A stretch of 64,000 nt of DNA from Coprinellus micaceus (lineage: Eukaryota; Basidiomycota; Agaricomycetes; Agaricales; Psathyrellaceae), in assembly GCA_951394405.1 (NCBI GenBank), contig OX596334.1, forward strand, positions 372,001 to 436,000, read 5' to 3'. How positions within the stretch are numbered: the first letter of the stretch is position 1; each line of letters begins with the position of its first letter. Under the pieces are notes generated by a model. The model worked only from the letters and a program-made list of their open reading frames with translations. It was not told where the DNA came from and did not search any database. A program made the translations under genes and the position numbers. This document shows, piece after piece, positions 1-12,135 of this stretch.

Positions 1-1344
1 ATACGTTGTGGACCGAGACGTCGCGATGGAGGATCCGCAGCTCGTCCGATGTGAGTCCCCAATGACCTAGGAGTACTAATGAGAGCAGGAAAGGTGCTGG
101 AGGAAAGGGGTACGAACCGGCTATCGCATCTCGGAGAGCATAGAGCATTTGAAGCGTTGAGGTGAAGCGCTCAATGGAGGGCCCGTAGGACTTGAGGGTT
201 ACCCTCGTGGCCACCCTGTTCCGGTATTTCCCAGCGGTGGTTGGGCACCGGAAGTCCTTCGTCTCGCCGCGTCCAGTCTCATACGAGACCATCTGTACAA
301 CTCCAGGTATGCCTTTCACTGCCTCAAGGAGTTCGTACTCCCCAGAGCGGTTGTCTGGGCGCCACGAATCCTTGACGACAAGCTCTTCCAAGGTATCAGA
401 GTCGTGCACACGCCAGCATGTTGTCGCTCGGCCAGAGATGGAGTCGCGTGGGGGCGGTAGTCGCTCGAGAATCGGGTATGTCTTCAGCGCCCCATCCGGG
501 CCAGTGGTGGTGAGAGTACCTTTGTATGGCCCTCCGCAGGTAGGTCTCCACTGCACGCTTGTGTCGATTCCTAAGAGGCGTTCGTTCGTAGAGGAGAGTC
601 CAACGACCAGTCGGATGAGCGTCGAGGGATGCTGGTGAATGACGATGGGTGGGGTAACTTCGGTCCCTGCGCGGTCGAAATGGATGAGGCGGCCATGCTT
701 CTCGGTGATGACTAGGCAGCGAACGTAGGAGCGGTTCGGTTGACTACGTAAAATACGACTGAAGCGAAGTCAGTGAGGAGAATAACAAAGGAATTGTACG
801 AAACGACGTACCGGGCATACGTAGTCATTTCGTCCACCAGTTCTTCCACACTACCAGCATCCGATTCCAGTTTCACAGAGATGAAAGTCGTCATTTGAGA
901 GGATTCGACCCATCTTGAGGGCCCCAAGTTTGTTGCCGACGTCTTGGGGATTTGGAAGGACGGGCCGGTTGCTTGAATAACCAACAGAGGGCACACTCGG
1001 TAACCCTTCTGGTTTATTGCCTCGCACTCCGGAATTCCGTATGTGTTGTCGAGGACGCGTTCTACGCCGCGCTCGGTAATCTTGACGAAGCATTGCACAA
1101 TCGAGGAGAGAATGGAATAGACGGAATGGATCAGGCCTTCTGCCTTCGTTGGTGCTTCTGGAGTCGACCACTTCTTCTGGCTACTGTTGTAGGTATTTGT
1201 TTCTTCTAGGAAGTCTTGGATTTTGCTGTCGTCAACGACGTCGCGGTATAGCTCGTGCGCGTAGGTATCGCTCGTCGTAGTGAAGGTGGGGAGCTCTGAG
1301 AAATCTTCATCCAGAGTTTCTGGCTTTGTGGAAGTCGAACTCAT
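1..1344 (-). CDS. FunK1-type protein kinase, group A (3' part outside window)
   Basis: Fungus-specific Ser/Thr-type kinase of the FunK1 family; substrate unknown. Three exons are visible: 1344-812, 758-118 and 66 to the window edge, joined by introns of 53 and 51 bp. Exon 1 starts with ATG at 1344 and holds the N-terminal FunK1 region (FTTTSDTYAHELY, later GYRVCPLLVIQATGPSFQIP). Exon 2 is 641 nt, the length in every intact group A gene here, and carries GRATTCWRV and LVVKDSWRPDN, whose Lys (about residue 307) should be the ATP-binding lysine. Exon 3 reads LRILHRDVSVHN, the catalytic loop with intact HRD (Asp about 407). Nothing in the visible part is broken. The C-terminal lobe and tail lie beyond position 1. 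A CACGTG site lies 143 bp upstream. Kinase assignment is firm by motif; activity is inferred. Confidence 0.88.
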
Positions 1345-1486
1345 TGCTGTTTGAGCCTTTTAGAGGCTTGATGGCCAGAGATACGGCTGTTCGCAAGAGA
1401 AATCGTGATTGAGGACAGGAGATGGTGGTGGAATGGGTGAAAGCGGTCATTGCATCCGTGACAATTGTTCGCGCCCCATCAACCAC

Positions 1487-1492
1487 CACGTG
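1487..1492. promoter_or_regulatory. CACGTG element upstream of FunK1 gene 1-1344
   Basis: The palindrome CACGTG, followed by ACCGTT on the plus strand, lies 143 bp upstream of the ATG at 1344. The same block (CACGTGACCGTT) recurs at 4282 and, as CATGTGACCGTT, at 11619. A nearby ACAATTG/CATTGC segment and a GTGGTGGAA segment are also shared with other group A promoters. Binding by a bHLH-type factor is an inference from the hexamer only. Confidence 0.5.
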
Positions 1493-1879
1493 ACCGTTGA
1501 GCAACAAGCGCCCAGGGCAGGGAACTTGTCCCGCAAGATCGGCCATTCAGTGCGTACCCGTAATGGCATGGCCGGGAGCTCAAAAAGTTATAGGTATCAA
1601 ACCTCATCGTTCACCCTACAGGGCTCCATAGGTGTAGAGTAATAATGTATTGTAAGTATTGGTAGCTAAGAGTACTAGGAATATAACACCGACCGCCGAC
1701 TGGGAATGGATGTGAGCAACAGCAAGGGCGAACACACTAAGAGAACTGAGAAAGGGTAATATCATGCATGTCGGTAGGGTGAATGCATTAGATCACAAAC
1801 TTGAGGAGTGGGGGAGAGAGGCCCGTCCCCTTGATTGATACGCGGAGCCTTGGATCGTGGGGCAGAGGGGCATTCACTG

Positions 1880-4130
1880 TCATCGAGCCGGCGCTTGTGG
1901 CTGAGAACGCACTCTCTGTGGTGAACGAATGGTATCTCGGAAGTTCTGGGGGTGCGTGGACATTACAACACCCCCATCAGGCTCAACAAGGGTGGGGGAA
2001 GCGGTGGGCATTGGGGTTTGTGCATGAGGAACGAGTGTGCTGTTTCTTGGCATGCTTTTCAAGAGAGGAGTGGTGGCGAATGAGGGGCCGGAAGGTTGAA
2101 GAGGGACCTCTCCAGTAGGAGATTCGTCGTGTGTAGGGGTCACACACGACGGTGTGGCAGCTTCGATGGCTTTGTCGAACATGGCTAGAACATCTGAGTA
2201 GTGTTGCTCCCGCTGTGAAAGAAGGGGTGTCAAATCATCCCCCCGATGGTGAAGCATTCTCTTGTTATCCATTCTGCTCGCCATCCACCCACGGAAGTCC
2301 CGAAAAAGATCCCCACAGACAGGTCCCCAGAGCTCCTGAACGAGGCGGTTGGCTCGAAACTTTCCTCCGAGGCCGAAAAATCGATGCTTGTTAGCAGAGG
2401 CGACATTAGCATCCGGCTCGCTCCACGTCCACACAATCGACGGGCCTTCCTCCGTGCTTGGAAGTGGGCTACCTTCAGGCCGATAGAGTAGGAAGAGGTA
2501 CGCCAAGAGATAGAAAAACGACTCGAGATCGTCGAGGTAGGTATGTACTGGTGCCTTGTCTCCGTCGTAGAGACTTTCCAAAACTGAGAGGGATTGAAAG
2601 ACACGAATCCCCTAGAAGACGACAGTCAGAGGTGAATGTCTTAACGACAAGGGAAGAAGGGCGTACAATGTTATGATCGACCTTTATTGTTGGCCCAGTA
2701 TCCGTGGCCTTGAAAGCCAGGTCAAGATCGATGAGAATGCCCCGTTCGCCCAGCGGGGCGTTTCTTCTCCCCAGCAGGACGTTCTGGGCCGCGACATCGC
2801 GATGAAGCATTCGAACATTTTCGGCGAGAAGTTCTCGGTGACCTACGAACATGCATGAGCATCCAGAGACCTTGGTCACAAACGGCAAACGCACCAGCTA
2901 TTGCGTCCCGGAGGGCACAAAGCATTTGAAGAACTGACGTGAAGCGTTCGATCGACGGCCCATAAGATCTCAGGGCCACCCGCGTCGCTACTCTATTCCG
3001 GTATTTGCCTACAGTAGTAGGGCATCGGAAGTCTTTTGTTTCGCCGCGGCCCGTCTCGTAGGATACCATCTGCACGACCCTAGGATTCCCTTCACAACCT
3101 CGAGGAGTTCGTACTCTCCTGCGCGGTTATCCGGGCGCCACGAGTCCTTGACAACCAGCTCTTCAAGGGTATCAGGGTCCTGAATGCGCCAGCAAGTCGT
3201 CGCTCGACCGTAGATACCATATCGTGTTGTACGGAGTTGTTCGAGGATGGGGTAGGCTTTGAACTCTCCATTCGGACTGGTCGTAGTAAGGCTGCCCTCT
3301 GCCCTCCTGCCATTGGCAATTGACCATTGAATGCTCGTGTCGATTCCGAGGATGCGTTCGTCCGTCGACGAGAGTCCGGCGACAAGCCGAATGAACGTAG
3401 CGGGAAACCGGTGAATGTCGATGGGTGGGGTGATCTCTGCGCCTGCACGGTCGAAGTGGATGAGGCGCGCTTTATTTTCCGTGAGGGATAATCGATAGAC
3501 ACTGAACAAAGGAACGATTTGGTTGGATGCGAAGAATTCGCCTGTGCCGCAGTGAGGGAGTGAATTGGAGAAGCATTCACGCAACACGACGTACCGAGCA
3601 TAAGTCTCCATCTCCCGAACCTCTTCACCTGCGCCGATGACATCCTCTTCGGGCTTGACTGAGAAGAAACTAGTCATCTGTGAGTATCCAACTGCTCTCG
3701 ACGGAGCGTGCGCCCGGGGCTGGAAGGTTTTGGGGATTTGGAAGGATGGTCCAGTTGCTTGAAGGACCAACATGGGGCACACACGATACCCTTCGCCGTC
3801 CTTCTCTTTGCATTCAGGGATTCCAGAGGTATTATCGAGTACTCGCTCTACTCCAGGCTCCCCAGAGTCCACAAAGCGCCGGACAATCGAGGATAGAATG
3901 ACATCGAAGGAATTGACCAGGTTTTCCGTCGTCGTCGGTGCTGGTGGGACCGACCAACTGGTCTGAGCAGTATCATACTCCAATGATTCTTCCAAAAATG
4001 TCTCGATTTCTCGTTCTTGAAGTACGGCGGGGTATAGTTCGTGTGCATAGTTGTCGCTCGTCGTGGTGATGCTCGGGAATTCAGGAATCTCTTGTTTGGG
4101 GGTTTCCGGTCTCCTGGGAGTCGAGAACAT
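1880..4130 (-). pseudogene. FunK1-type protein kinase pseudogene, group A
   Basis: Clear group A FunK1 copy with exons 4130-3595, 3541-2895, 2842-2667 and 2611-1880. Exon 2 is 647 nt instead of 641: near 3487-3500 about 7 extra bases follow the codons for FVQCL, putting a stop in the spliced frame, and near 3079-3090 one base is missing (KGILGSCRW replaces KGIPGVVQM). Seven inserted and one lost account exactly for the length. Exon 3 still encodes MLHRDVAAQN and ILIDLDLAF, and exon 4 YLDDLESFFYLL. The tail is also shifted: the present frame ends in SQPQAPAR at 1880, while another frame still reads KRRLDD, the remnant of the usual RRSARIQKRRLEE tail, running to about 1812. Three separate frame breaks argue for a pseudogene rather than a sequencing slip. 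No GCGATACC motif follows the stop. Confidence 0.85.
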
Positions 4131-4901
4131 TGCTCTCCGTGGTTTGAGGTAGTTCTAGCGTCGTTTATGTAGCTCTTGTGAATGGAAATCAAGCAAGTAT
4201 CCAGGGAGTGGTGGTGGAGAGAACGACAATTGCGCCCGACGCGGTTGTTCACGTCTGTCGCGTGATTGACCGATCAAAGTCCACGTGACCGTTCGTCAAC
4301 TGGGCGCTTACACCTCATGGATTTGGCGCCCGGCTATCGAGTGTTGGCAGGCACAGAAAGGATTTTTAAAATAAGTAGGGTTGTTGGGGGACAATTATCC
4401 TCCGAAACCCAGAGCGCATGGCACAGCCCGAATCACCCCCAAATATTGCCGCATCTGCCGCCGCGTAACCCGCATTGAGAAAACCAGTAAAGCTCGAAGG
4501 GATTGCAGCCTGACAAATGAATCCTCTGCCTCGATAGCGAGTTGGTAGGAGGTCCTAGAGGGCCTTCTTCGAAAGGGTGGGTGACCCATAGCACGTGGTA
4601 CACGTCGAGAGGAACGGGCCCCTACTACGACCCCGCGCGAAGCTATCTTTACGAAAGAGCACAACGTAGATCTGGCGATGGGGTTGTTTAACGGCAGGGT
4701 GAATAGCAAACGCGCTGTACAGTGGTGCGGTGGCAGAGCCTGCGCGATCACGTGCAAATCGAAACTGGGCTTCACGACCTGCCTAAAAGGGTTATTTGGC
4801 CATTGCTTCCCTTACGCACACGAACCGTGCCACTCTGGCGATCTCATTCATTCTTCCTCTCCACCACCATCCCCCTGACCCCTCCCATATTGACCTCTGA
4901 A
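4131..4901. other. Divergent intergenic region between two FunK1 loci
   Basis: No gene is seen here. It holds the 5' flanks of the pseudogene at 1880-4130 (CACGTGACCGTT at 4282-4293, 152 bp upstream of its ATG) and of the group B gene starting at 4902 (GATCACGTGCAAAT at 4746-4759, 148 bp upstream). Confidence 0.6.
4749..4754. promoter_or_regulatory. CACGTG element upstream of group B FunK1 gene 4902-7881
   Basis: CACGTG inside GATCACGTGCAAAT, 147 bp upstream of the ATG at 4902. The same 14-mer stands at 22424-22437, 150 bp upstream of the group B gene at 22583, and a close form (TCACGTGCAACT) precedes the group B gene starting at 33197. Confidence 0.55.
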
Positions 4902-7881
4902 ATGTCGTCCAGCAACCGTGGCCGCAAGTCGAAGAAAGCTGGGTCGAAGGCGAGAGGGAAAGGCAAGGAAAAAGAACCCAGTACGCCCACAAGGACCAGT
5001 GCAGACAACACTACCCCATTCACGTACGTATATGGACCGTTGTGTTGTCGTCTTAAAGATAGCCCATGCTAACCGCACTGATAGCTTCAGGGCCTCTCTT
5101 AAGCCCCATCAGCGGGGCGCGCTTCCCATAGCTGACACCACGCCCAGCCGAGGTCGTGGCCCCTCCAGCCACAACCCACTGCCACTCTCGTTCGCACTGG
5201 GTGACGGAGAAGACGACACCTTCCAGTCCTCCAGTAGTCGCGAAATACCGCCCGATCACGCAGACTCTGTCAGAGGGCGTCTTCAGGGCATATCTGGTCG
5301 TGCAGATATCGCAGCAAATATATTCAAGTTTCTGGGAAAGTCAACTCCGTATGAGTCGCACAGCTCCGTCCCCGGCGCCAAGGGGCAGCCTGCAAGGCTC
5401 GAAGGCATTGCAATCCGGAAATCGATCGGCTTTGCCCCTACTTCAGCACCCTCCTTCATCGAGGATCAGAGGTTTGCGGAAGGCTTGTCTGACCCCGCTA
5501 TACTGGCTTGGATGGGATCCGCAGAGTCTGACGGGGTCTACGGGCCCGAGCACTTGACGGGAAAGTCCAAAAAGGCCACTAAAGACCGCGACTCGTTGTG
5601 GAATCTTCCTGAGGTTGCCGAAGCAGAGGACGACCTTTACCCACTTTTCAAGAACATTATCGACTCCATCCTCAACAAGTTTGTACGGCCGTCGCTGAAG
5701 GCCGAACGTGAGGTCATCGACACGCACAAGAAATCCCTCAGCCATAAGGACACCGCTAACCATACCTCACCTGATTTGGTGGTCCGGGCGACAGGTCCGT
5801 CCTTCGAGGTGCCTGACGATGGCAAGGACGTCGGATACTCCAACACCGTCACATTCTTTGAAATCAAGCGTGACGGGCAGATGGAATCGGACTCCAACTT
5901 GAAGCAGGTCGCCGTGTATTCTCGGTAAGTCGTCTCGCAGAGACTTGCCCACATTGCTCATTGGATTTGGGATAACACAATGAATAGACAATTGTTCGCA
6001 CACCAGCCCAACCGCATCTTCGCGCGGTGTCTCCTCCTAAGCGAGAAACAAGCACAGCTGGCCCACTTCGACCGCGCTGGGGCCCAACTCAGCCCCTCTG
6101 TCGACATCCAAGACCAACCTGAAGTATTTATCCGAATGGTTGTCGAACTATGCGGAGGTAGCTCGGAGCGCCAAATGGGCTTCGACGATACCATTCGCTG
6201 GAAGATTGTTGATGGGAGCAAGAGCAGTGGAACTCTGACATTTGGACCCCCTGGAGAGGAGAAGATCTATGATCTCATCGATCCTCGCCCAATCTCACAC
6301 TCATTCGACATCCGCGGGTGCGGAACTACCTTGTGGGGTGTTACTGAACGCGGAACGGGGAATGCCTTCATTATCAAAGACTCGTGGATTCAAGACGGTC
6401 GTACTCCGGAACACAAGTTACTCAGACGAACGAAGGATGTGAAAGGGCTTGGGAAGATGCTGGAGGTCCACCTCCGGGATATCAAGACGGTCCAGTTCCG
6501 ATGCGAGTCCACCGTTGGGCTTTTCACAGATCGACAGGCTTCGAGGCTTCGGATGGAGCCGCATGGGCGAGGTATTGAGAGTTTCAGTGATGTGTTGGAC
6601 CTTCTTTACGCTCTATACGACATCCTCATCGGTGAGTAAACGCCCGGGCATTGACCAGAGATGCGTGCCTCTAATTGACCACCACACCTCAGCCGACTTT
6701 GAGCTCTATGGGGTGAACATCCTTCATCGCAACATCACCAATAAAACCGTCTTCCTTGGGAGTGAGGATGCTGGGATCGGATTGCGAGGGATCTTGATCG
6801 ACCTTGGCGCGGCGCTGAATTTCGATCCGGAAAATGGAGATTGCAGCATCTCAAAGGAAGCCAGAGCAGTGAGTTATTCGTGGTCGAATTCTCCCGCCTC
6901 TGAATGCCACTGACCACGCTTTTAACCCAGGGAAATCGTTTCTTTCAGTCGTGCATAATTTTGAGGTTCCTAACCGAACTCAGCGTCGGAGAAGCACCTT
7001 CCCATGATCATATGGACGATCTTGAGAGCGTCTTTAACTTACTGTGCTTCATCTTCTTCCAATTCAACTGCGACGGGACACCGCGGGGCAGGAGGGACAA
7101 AGCAAGGAACGTCGTGAAGGGGTGGGACTCGGACAAGCCCGAAGATGCTCTAGCATTCAAATCGGTGCTGTTTAGCTCATCGTTCGGTCAGAAGGAAGCT
7201 GCCATTGAAATGGTCTCGGACTCTTGGGGACCCGCTTGCGCTGAGCTTTTCGAGGCATTTTTGGAGTGGGTTGGGGAGATCCAGCAAGGGAAGGGCGCGA
7301 TACTCCGAGACCATCGGAGAGGGCAATGGGAGAACGAGAAGCAGGAGAAGATAAAGAAACAGAAGGAGGCCGAGGAGCAGAAGAAGGATGGAAAGAACCA
7401 GACCACACAGCCGAAGAAGGCTACCAAGACAAAGAAGGCCACCAAGACAAAGAAGGGTGGCAAGCAGAAGGATACCGAGGAGGCCAGCGATGCCAAGGAG
7501 CGTGACCAGGAGAAGCAAGCGGCGGAGCAGCAAAAGACCGCCCCTATCCAATCCAACGACGACAGCCCCTTTGTTGACGAAGATGCTGCTGAAGGAGTCC
7601 GCGATATGATCGAGCCCATCCTTTCCGAGCCCGAGCGGAAGGTCGCGTACAAGAACGGCCTCTTCGCTCCTCTCATGGAGAACGGGATGGTCTCTGCCCA
7701 TTACAACAAGGTCATCACCCTCTTCATCATAGCCATCATCAAGATCGAGCTGGATCCAGAGCAGGACGGCCCACCTCCCGACGCGCCCAACAGGCCCCTC
7801 AAACGCAAGGTCGGCAAGGGCTTTGACACTGAAGGCGTCGAGAACCTGACTAGGAAGCTGGTCCGTACCAAACCCGCTTAA
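4902..7881 (+). CDS. FunK1-type kinase, group B, HRN instead of HRD (likely pseudokinase)
   Basis: Five exons (4902-5023, 5091-5924, 5988-6631, 6693-6868, 6931-7881) give 908 aa. Exon 1 encodes a basic N-terminus starting MSSSNRGRKSKKAG. Exons 2-3 carry the FunK1 N-terminal region (DLVVRATGPSFEVP, LFAHQPNRIFAR) and the ATP-site lysine in IIKDSW. Exon 4 encodes ILHRNITNKT: the catalytic Asp is Asn547 (AAC at 6731-6733), whereas the close paralog at 40202-57236 has GAC (HRDITNKT). The metal-binding Asp is kept in GILIDLGAAL. Exon 5 has HDHMDDLESVF and then, from about residue 720 to 785, a Lys/Glu-rich stretch with repeated ATKTKK, ending LVRTKPA. The frame is fully open, so the protein is probably made, but phosphotransfer by the usual mechanism is doubtful. 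The start is fixed by the shared exon 1 design and the CACGTG spacing. Confidence 0.87.
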
Positions 7882-8387
7882 CGCTCTCCCCCACGGTGGC
7901 GTCACCCCCTTCATACCGTCGAGTAACCAGGTGTCGTCGTCAGTCACGTTCAAGATTTGTTCGCTCGTTTTCGGTTACTTGGCCTGTTTGTACATCGTAT
8001 GTCATCGTAATTGTGTCATCGTACGCCCCAGCCGCTTAGTCGAGTCAAATGTTCAACAGTTGTAGACCGTCCAATAGTACCATTTGCATGCTACTACCCC
8101 GAGCTAGTACGATCCATGCTAGAAAGCATGAACTCGTCATCGATAATCCGGGGCAAGGGGTAAGGCATTCTGAATATGTCATGGGGAAGGGTACGATGGC
8201 CTGAGGATATCGGGTGTTCAGAGCCAGTCTTTTGCATACTATGGGCCTGGACACGTCGTGACTCGAAGAACCCAAGTGTTGAGCGTGGTTCAACGATGGC
8301 GAAAAAAAAGTTCGAGATGAAAACGAGCCAAGCTGAGGCCGGTGAAGTTCAGAATCGAGTGAAGGTTGTCGGGAATGTTGAACATGT

Positions 8388-8627
8388 CTAGAGCAGTTTT
8401 CCACCGTCTGTGAAGTATTCGATTACTTGCCTTGTCCCCATTCCGCCCTGCTCGCCCTGCTCCTTGGAATGAATCCTACAATTGGTAGGGGTTGTAGAGA
8501 TGACCTTGACGTCGCTTTCGAGGATCGTTTGAGAGGAATGGTCGGACGGAAGTTGGAAAATCGATTCGACTGCGGTGCCACAGATGACAAAGCGTAGATA
8601 GGGGCCCCCACCGACAGGTAACTTCAA
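8388..8627 (-). CDS. Possible small unrecognised protein or gene remnant
   Basis: A 79-codon minus-strand frame starting MKLPVGGGPYLRFV and ending EYFTDGGKLL. The same frame is open further upstream, reading HFRYNSTFKRCGTIDVQLSL before the Met, so the coding signal is longer than the ATG-bounded frame. Upstream of that an exon-like piece (8842 downward, MSSILRETHALL) cannot be joined in frame by any GT-AG pair I can find, and a stop closes the frame. Composition with alternating hydrophobics looks protein-like and it is not a shadow of another gene. It could be the decayed 3' end of a small gene. No family recognised. Confidence 0.25.
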   Translation of the reverse strand: MKLPVGGGPYLRFVICGTAVESIFQLPSDHSSQTILESDVKVISTTPTNCRIHSKEQGEQGGMGTRQVIEYFTDGGKLL

Positions 8628-8986
8628 GGACAGTTGAACATCGATTGTTCCACATCGCTTGAAAGTGGAGTTGTATCGGAAGTGGCCTGGATAAAAACGA
8701 GGTTGGTTGCATAATTAAGAGGGTGCGTCCCCCACAACGATTTATACGAGCATCCAGATACCTTCTCAAAGCTTAAATCCGAGCACTCAATAGTAGCGGG
8801 CAGGGAGAGGAGCGCATGCGTTTCCCGAAGAATTGAAGACAAGACGGAGGTTGAAGTAGGTGCCTTTGAACGCTATTGTACATTTACAAGTCCGAGTCTC
8901 GAGTCAAACAGGATGGAGAAGATAACAGTAAAAAGAACCTAGAGCACTAAAAAGGTCGAAGGGGACCAGGAAAGCAAAGGAAGAAA

Positions 8987-9050
8987 GGTATCGCGTCAGA
9001 TATCAGACCGGGGCAGCGATGAGAAGAGGGCAGTAAGACTGTGGTATCGC
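8987..9050 (-). promoter_or_regulatory. Two GCGATACC motifs in 3' flank of gene 9073-11479
   Basis: Read on the minus strand, GCGATACC occurs at 9050-9043 and 8994-8987, 22 and 78 bp past the stop codon. The same octamer sits at matching distances behind five other group A FunK1 genes. Function unknown; a 3'-UTR or 3'-end processing element is possible. Confidence 0.5.
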
Positions 9051-9072
9051 AAAGGGGAGAGTGAGGATACGG

Positions 9073-11479
9073 TTAGCGGGAGCGACTTGGAACCCGCAGG
9101 GCTTTCTTGGTGCGCCTAACCTTCGCCAGGGGCTGTCCAGCGTGTTCGTCCTCCTCGAGTCGGCGCTTTTGGATGCGAGCAGAACGCCGTGGCTGGGTAT
9201 CCACAGGTGCCGCGGCAACGGATGAGCGCGGTTGAGCGGGAGCGTTTGAGTAGCCTTCCTTCTTACCAAGGGTGGCGTTTCGTATACGAACTGACCGGCG
9301 AAGTTTGGGGCCCGACATGGGAGGGTCGGGTCCTGCTGAAAGGAAGGGAGACTCGTCGACCAACATTGCGTGAGCAGCGGCCACAGCCCTGGAAGTGGCA
9401 GTTGAGATTCCGGTTACATTGGTGGCATGAATGGGAGGACGGGGTGTCGTCTGTCCGGATGTCGAACCGGGCTCGGGAGTCGTTGTCGGTGCCTGGATAG
9501 CGTCGATTGCCTCGTCGAACATCCCGAGAACAGCTAAATAATTTTCATCCCGTTTTGACAGCATGTGTTCTAGGCCCTTGCCCTCGTAGGAAAGCATCTG
9601 CTTGTCGCCTCTCCTGGCCAGAGTCCACTCCCGGAACTTCTTGAATAGTTGCCCACAGATCGGTCCCCATGATGCCTCAATCAGGCGGCTCGTCATGACC
9701 TTCACCCGACCAGCCCCTAGAAGCCCTCGCTTGTTCGTATAGGCGGCGTCGGCGTCTTCTTCGTTCCACGTCAACAAGACGCTGGGTCCCTCCTCGGTAC
9801 TGGGGACACAGGTACCGTCGGGTTGATAGAGGAGGAATATGTAGACCAGTAGATAGAAAAAGGACTCTAGATCGTCGAGATAATCGTGGACCGGAGCCTG
9901 GCGCCTCATGTGGTTGCTCCCCAGTACGGAGAGCGACTGGAACACGCGGATGCCCTGAAAAAACGAGGATTAGTGACGAGGGGGCAGGGTCAATAAAACC
10001 GAGGGCGTACGATGTTGTGGTCCACCCTTGTTGCGGAGCTGGTATCCGATGCTCGGAAAGCCAGGTCGAAATCAATGAGAATGCCACGGTCCCCTTCCAG
10101 GGCGTCGTCTCTTCCGAGGAGGACATTCTGGGCTGCGACATCGCGGTGAAGGACTCGAACACCATCGGCGACAAGCCTTTGATGACCTGGGCATACGTGA
10201 GCTTAGACAGACTGGTGATGAGGCAAGCACTTACCAGCAATCGCGTCGCGCATCGCACACAACAGCTGGGGCATTGACGTAAAGTGCTCGATCGAACGTC
10301 CGTACGACTTCATCGTCACCCGCGTCGCGACCCTGTTCTGATACGCTCCAAACGTACTTGGACATCGGAAATCCTTGGTCTCTCGGCGATCAGCCTCGTA
10401 GGAGACCATTTGCACGACACCTGGGATCCCCTTCAACAACTTCAAAAGCTCGTGTTCTCCAGGTCGGTCGTCTGGGCGCCACGAATCCTTGATGACAAGC
10501 TCCTCGAGTGTGTCGGGGTCTTCAACGCGCCAGCAGGTCGTTGCCCTACCGCGAATCTCGTTTCGTGGAGTTCGAATGCGCTCGAGAATGGGATATGATT
10601 TGGTCTGTCCATTCGGGCCTGTGGTAGTGATTAATCCCTCGGTCTTCCTCCCGCTGAGAACGGTCCATCCAATGCTGGTATCAATACCGAGCACACGCTC
10701 GCTGGAAGATGACAGCCCAGTGACCAGTCGGACGAGAGTTGCAGGATGCTGGTGAATGTCGAACACTGGGGTGATCTCAACTCCCGCGCGGTCAAAGTGG
10801 ACGAGTCGTGCATGGTTGTCGGTAAGGGCGAGTGCCCTAACGTATAGTCGGTTGGGCTGGTCACGGAGAATGTAACTGCAGGACAGTCAATAGGCAAAGC
10901 CGTTGTCGCAGACGAAGACACTTACCGAGCGTAGGTTTCCATCTCGTTCATAACCTCCTCGGTGCTCCCAACATCTAGGCTGAGCTTTACTACGAAAAAG
11001 GAAGCCATCCCAGGGAATCCAAAAGACAGTTTCTCTGACGCTGGCACAGATTGCAGTGACACTGGGACTTGGAACGAGGGCCCGGCTGCACGAACCACGA
11101 GGATAGGGCACAACGGATATCCATTCTCGTCCTCCACTTCGCACTCCGGGGTACCTTGAGTGCTGAGCAGCTCCCTTTCTACTCCAGGTTCGCTGGTCTT
11201 CACAAATCGTCGTATGACAGACGAAAGAACCGTGTAGAGGGCTTCAACAAGGGCTTCCCGTCTCGTCAGCGTTTGAAGAATCGACCACCTCTTGTGGTTG
11301 GAGTCGTAGCTTGTGCTTTCCCCTAGGAACGACTCGACTTCGTGGTCTCCCAGAATATCGTGGTAGAGGCCGTGCACGTAGGTATCGTTCGTCGTCGTGT
11401 ATCTTGGATAGCGCTTCGGGCATCCAGGGACTTCTGGTCCTATGGATCCGGCTGCTGGCGTCGTGGAGGTCGAGATCAT
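9073..11479 (-). CDS. FunK1-type protein kinase, group A, intact
   Basis: Four exons (11479-10926, 10875-10235, 10186-10011, 9954-9073) give 750 aa with all frames open. Exon 1 holds YTTTNDTYVHGLY and ILVVRAAGPSFQVP. Exon 2 (641 nt) holds GRATTCWRVEDPDTLEE and the ATP-site Lys (about 314) in VIKDSWRPDD. Exon 3 (176 nt) has VLHRDVAAQN (Asp about 414) and ILIDFDLAF (metal-binding Asp about 437; DFD in place of DFG is usual in this family). Exon 4 has the CK1-like HDYLDDLESFFYLL, a Ser/Pro/Thr-rich linker, and two basic repeats (LRRSVRIRN and PRRSARIQKRRLEEDE) before KVRRTKKALRVPSRSR, which resemble a nuclear localisation signal. CATGTGACCGTT lies about 140 bp upstream and GCGATACC 22 bp after the stop. 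Target unknown. Confidence 0.9.
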
Positions 11480-11618
11480 TGCTTTATATGTTCAGATTGT
11501 TGGATATGAGGGGATCTATGATGGAAAACGGCGCTGAAAGGCAATGGATGGTAGTGGGATGGGACAAAGCAGTAATTGCATCCGCCGGCCATTGTTCGCG
11601 TCTGTTGCCATCAAACGC

Positions 11619-11624
11619 CATGTG
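11619..11624. promoter_or_regulatory. CATGTG variant of the shared FunK1 promoter element
   Basis: CATGTGACCGTT, one base different from the CACGTGACCGTT at 1487 and 4282, lies 140 bp upstream of the ATG at 11479. A nearby TTGGCGCC (about 11655) is shared with the promoters of the genes at 33836 and 60662. Confidence 0.45.
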
Positions 11625-12135
11625 ACCGTTGACCTGGGCCGGCGCCTAAGTATTGGCGCCCCCCGTAGTTGGGATGCTCAAGAAGGGTTCCCCAATGACC
11701 GAGGTCATGAATATATACCAAGGGCAGGGATTTTGCATTTCGATTCACCCAACCTAAGAGAGGTAGAGGAACGGTACGATACAGAGATGGGCTTCTGTTG
11801 TATGACTTCTCGTTTTTCGCGATTCACTTCATGCTCAACCCTCCGCACCCTCGTGTGCTCAACGTTGAGTCAGTTCGCCCGCTGACTATATGCTCATAGC
11901 TCCCTACACCCCACCCCTTCTTCCTATCGCTCGGCGGTGACACTCCGCGACGTCGACCCACTTGCGGACCCCAATCGCATTGGTTCCCAATCTCACGCCC
12001 TCAGATCCCATTTCCATCCTTCCATCCCCACCTCTCTCATCTTATCTTTCTCTAGACGAGGCGAGGATTAACATGTTCCGTATGTAATGCTTTGGAAGGG
12101 ACGGTCAAACCACGTATGAGTCCCCAAGGATGGCC

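Larger units (their letters stand above)
7882..9072. other. Convergent intergenic region
   Basis: This is the 3' flank of two convergent FunK1 genes. GGTATCGC octamers at 8987-8994 and 9043-9050 (78 and 22 bp past the stop of the minus-strand gene 9073-11479) are the reverse of the GCGATACC 3' motif. A weak minus-strand reading frame at 8388-8627 is listed separately. Nothing else is recognised. Confidence 0.55.

Noticed and set aside
7177..7953. 258-codon Leu-rich minus-strand frame that looks membrane-like
   Set aside because: It is the antisense of the Lys/Glu-rich C-terminal exon of the FunK1 gene 4902-7881; AAG repeats read backwards give Leu and Ser runs.
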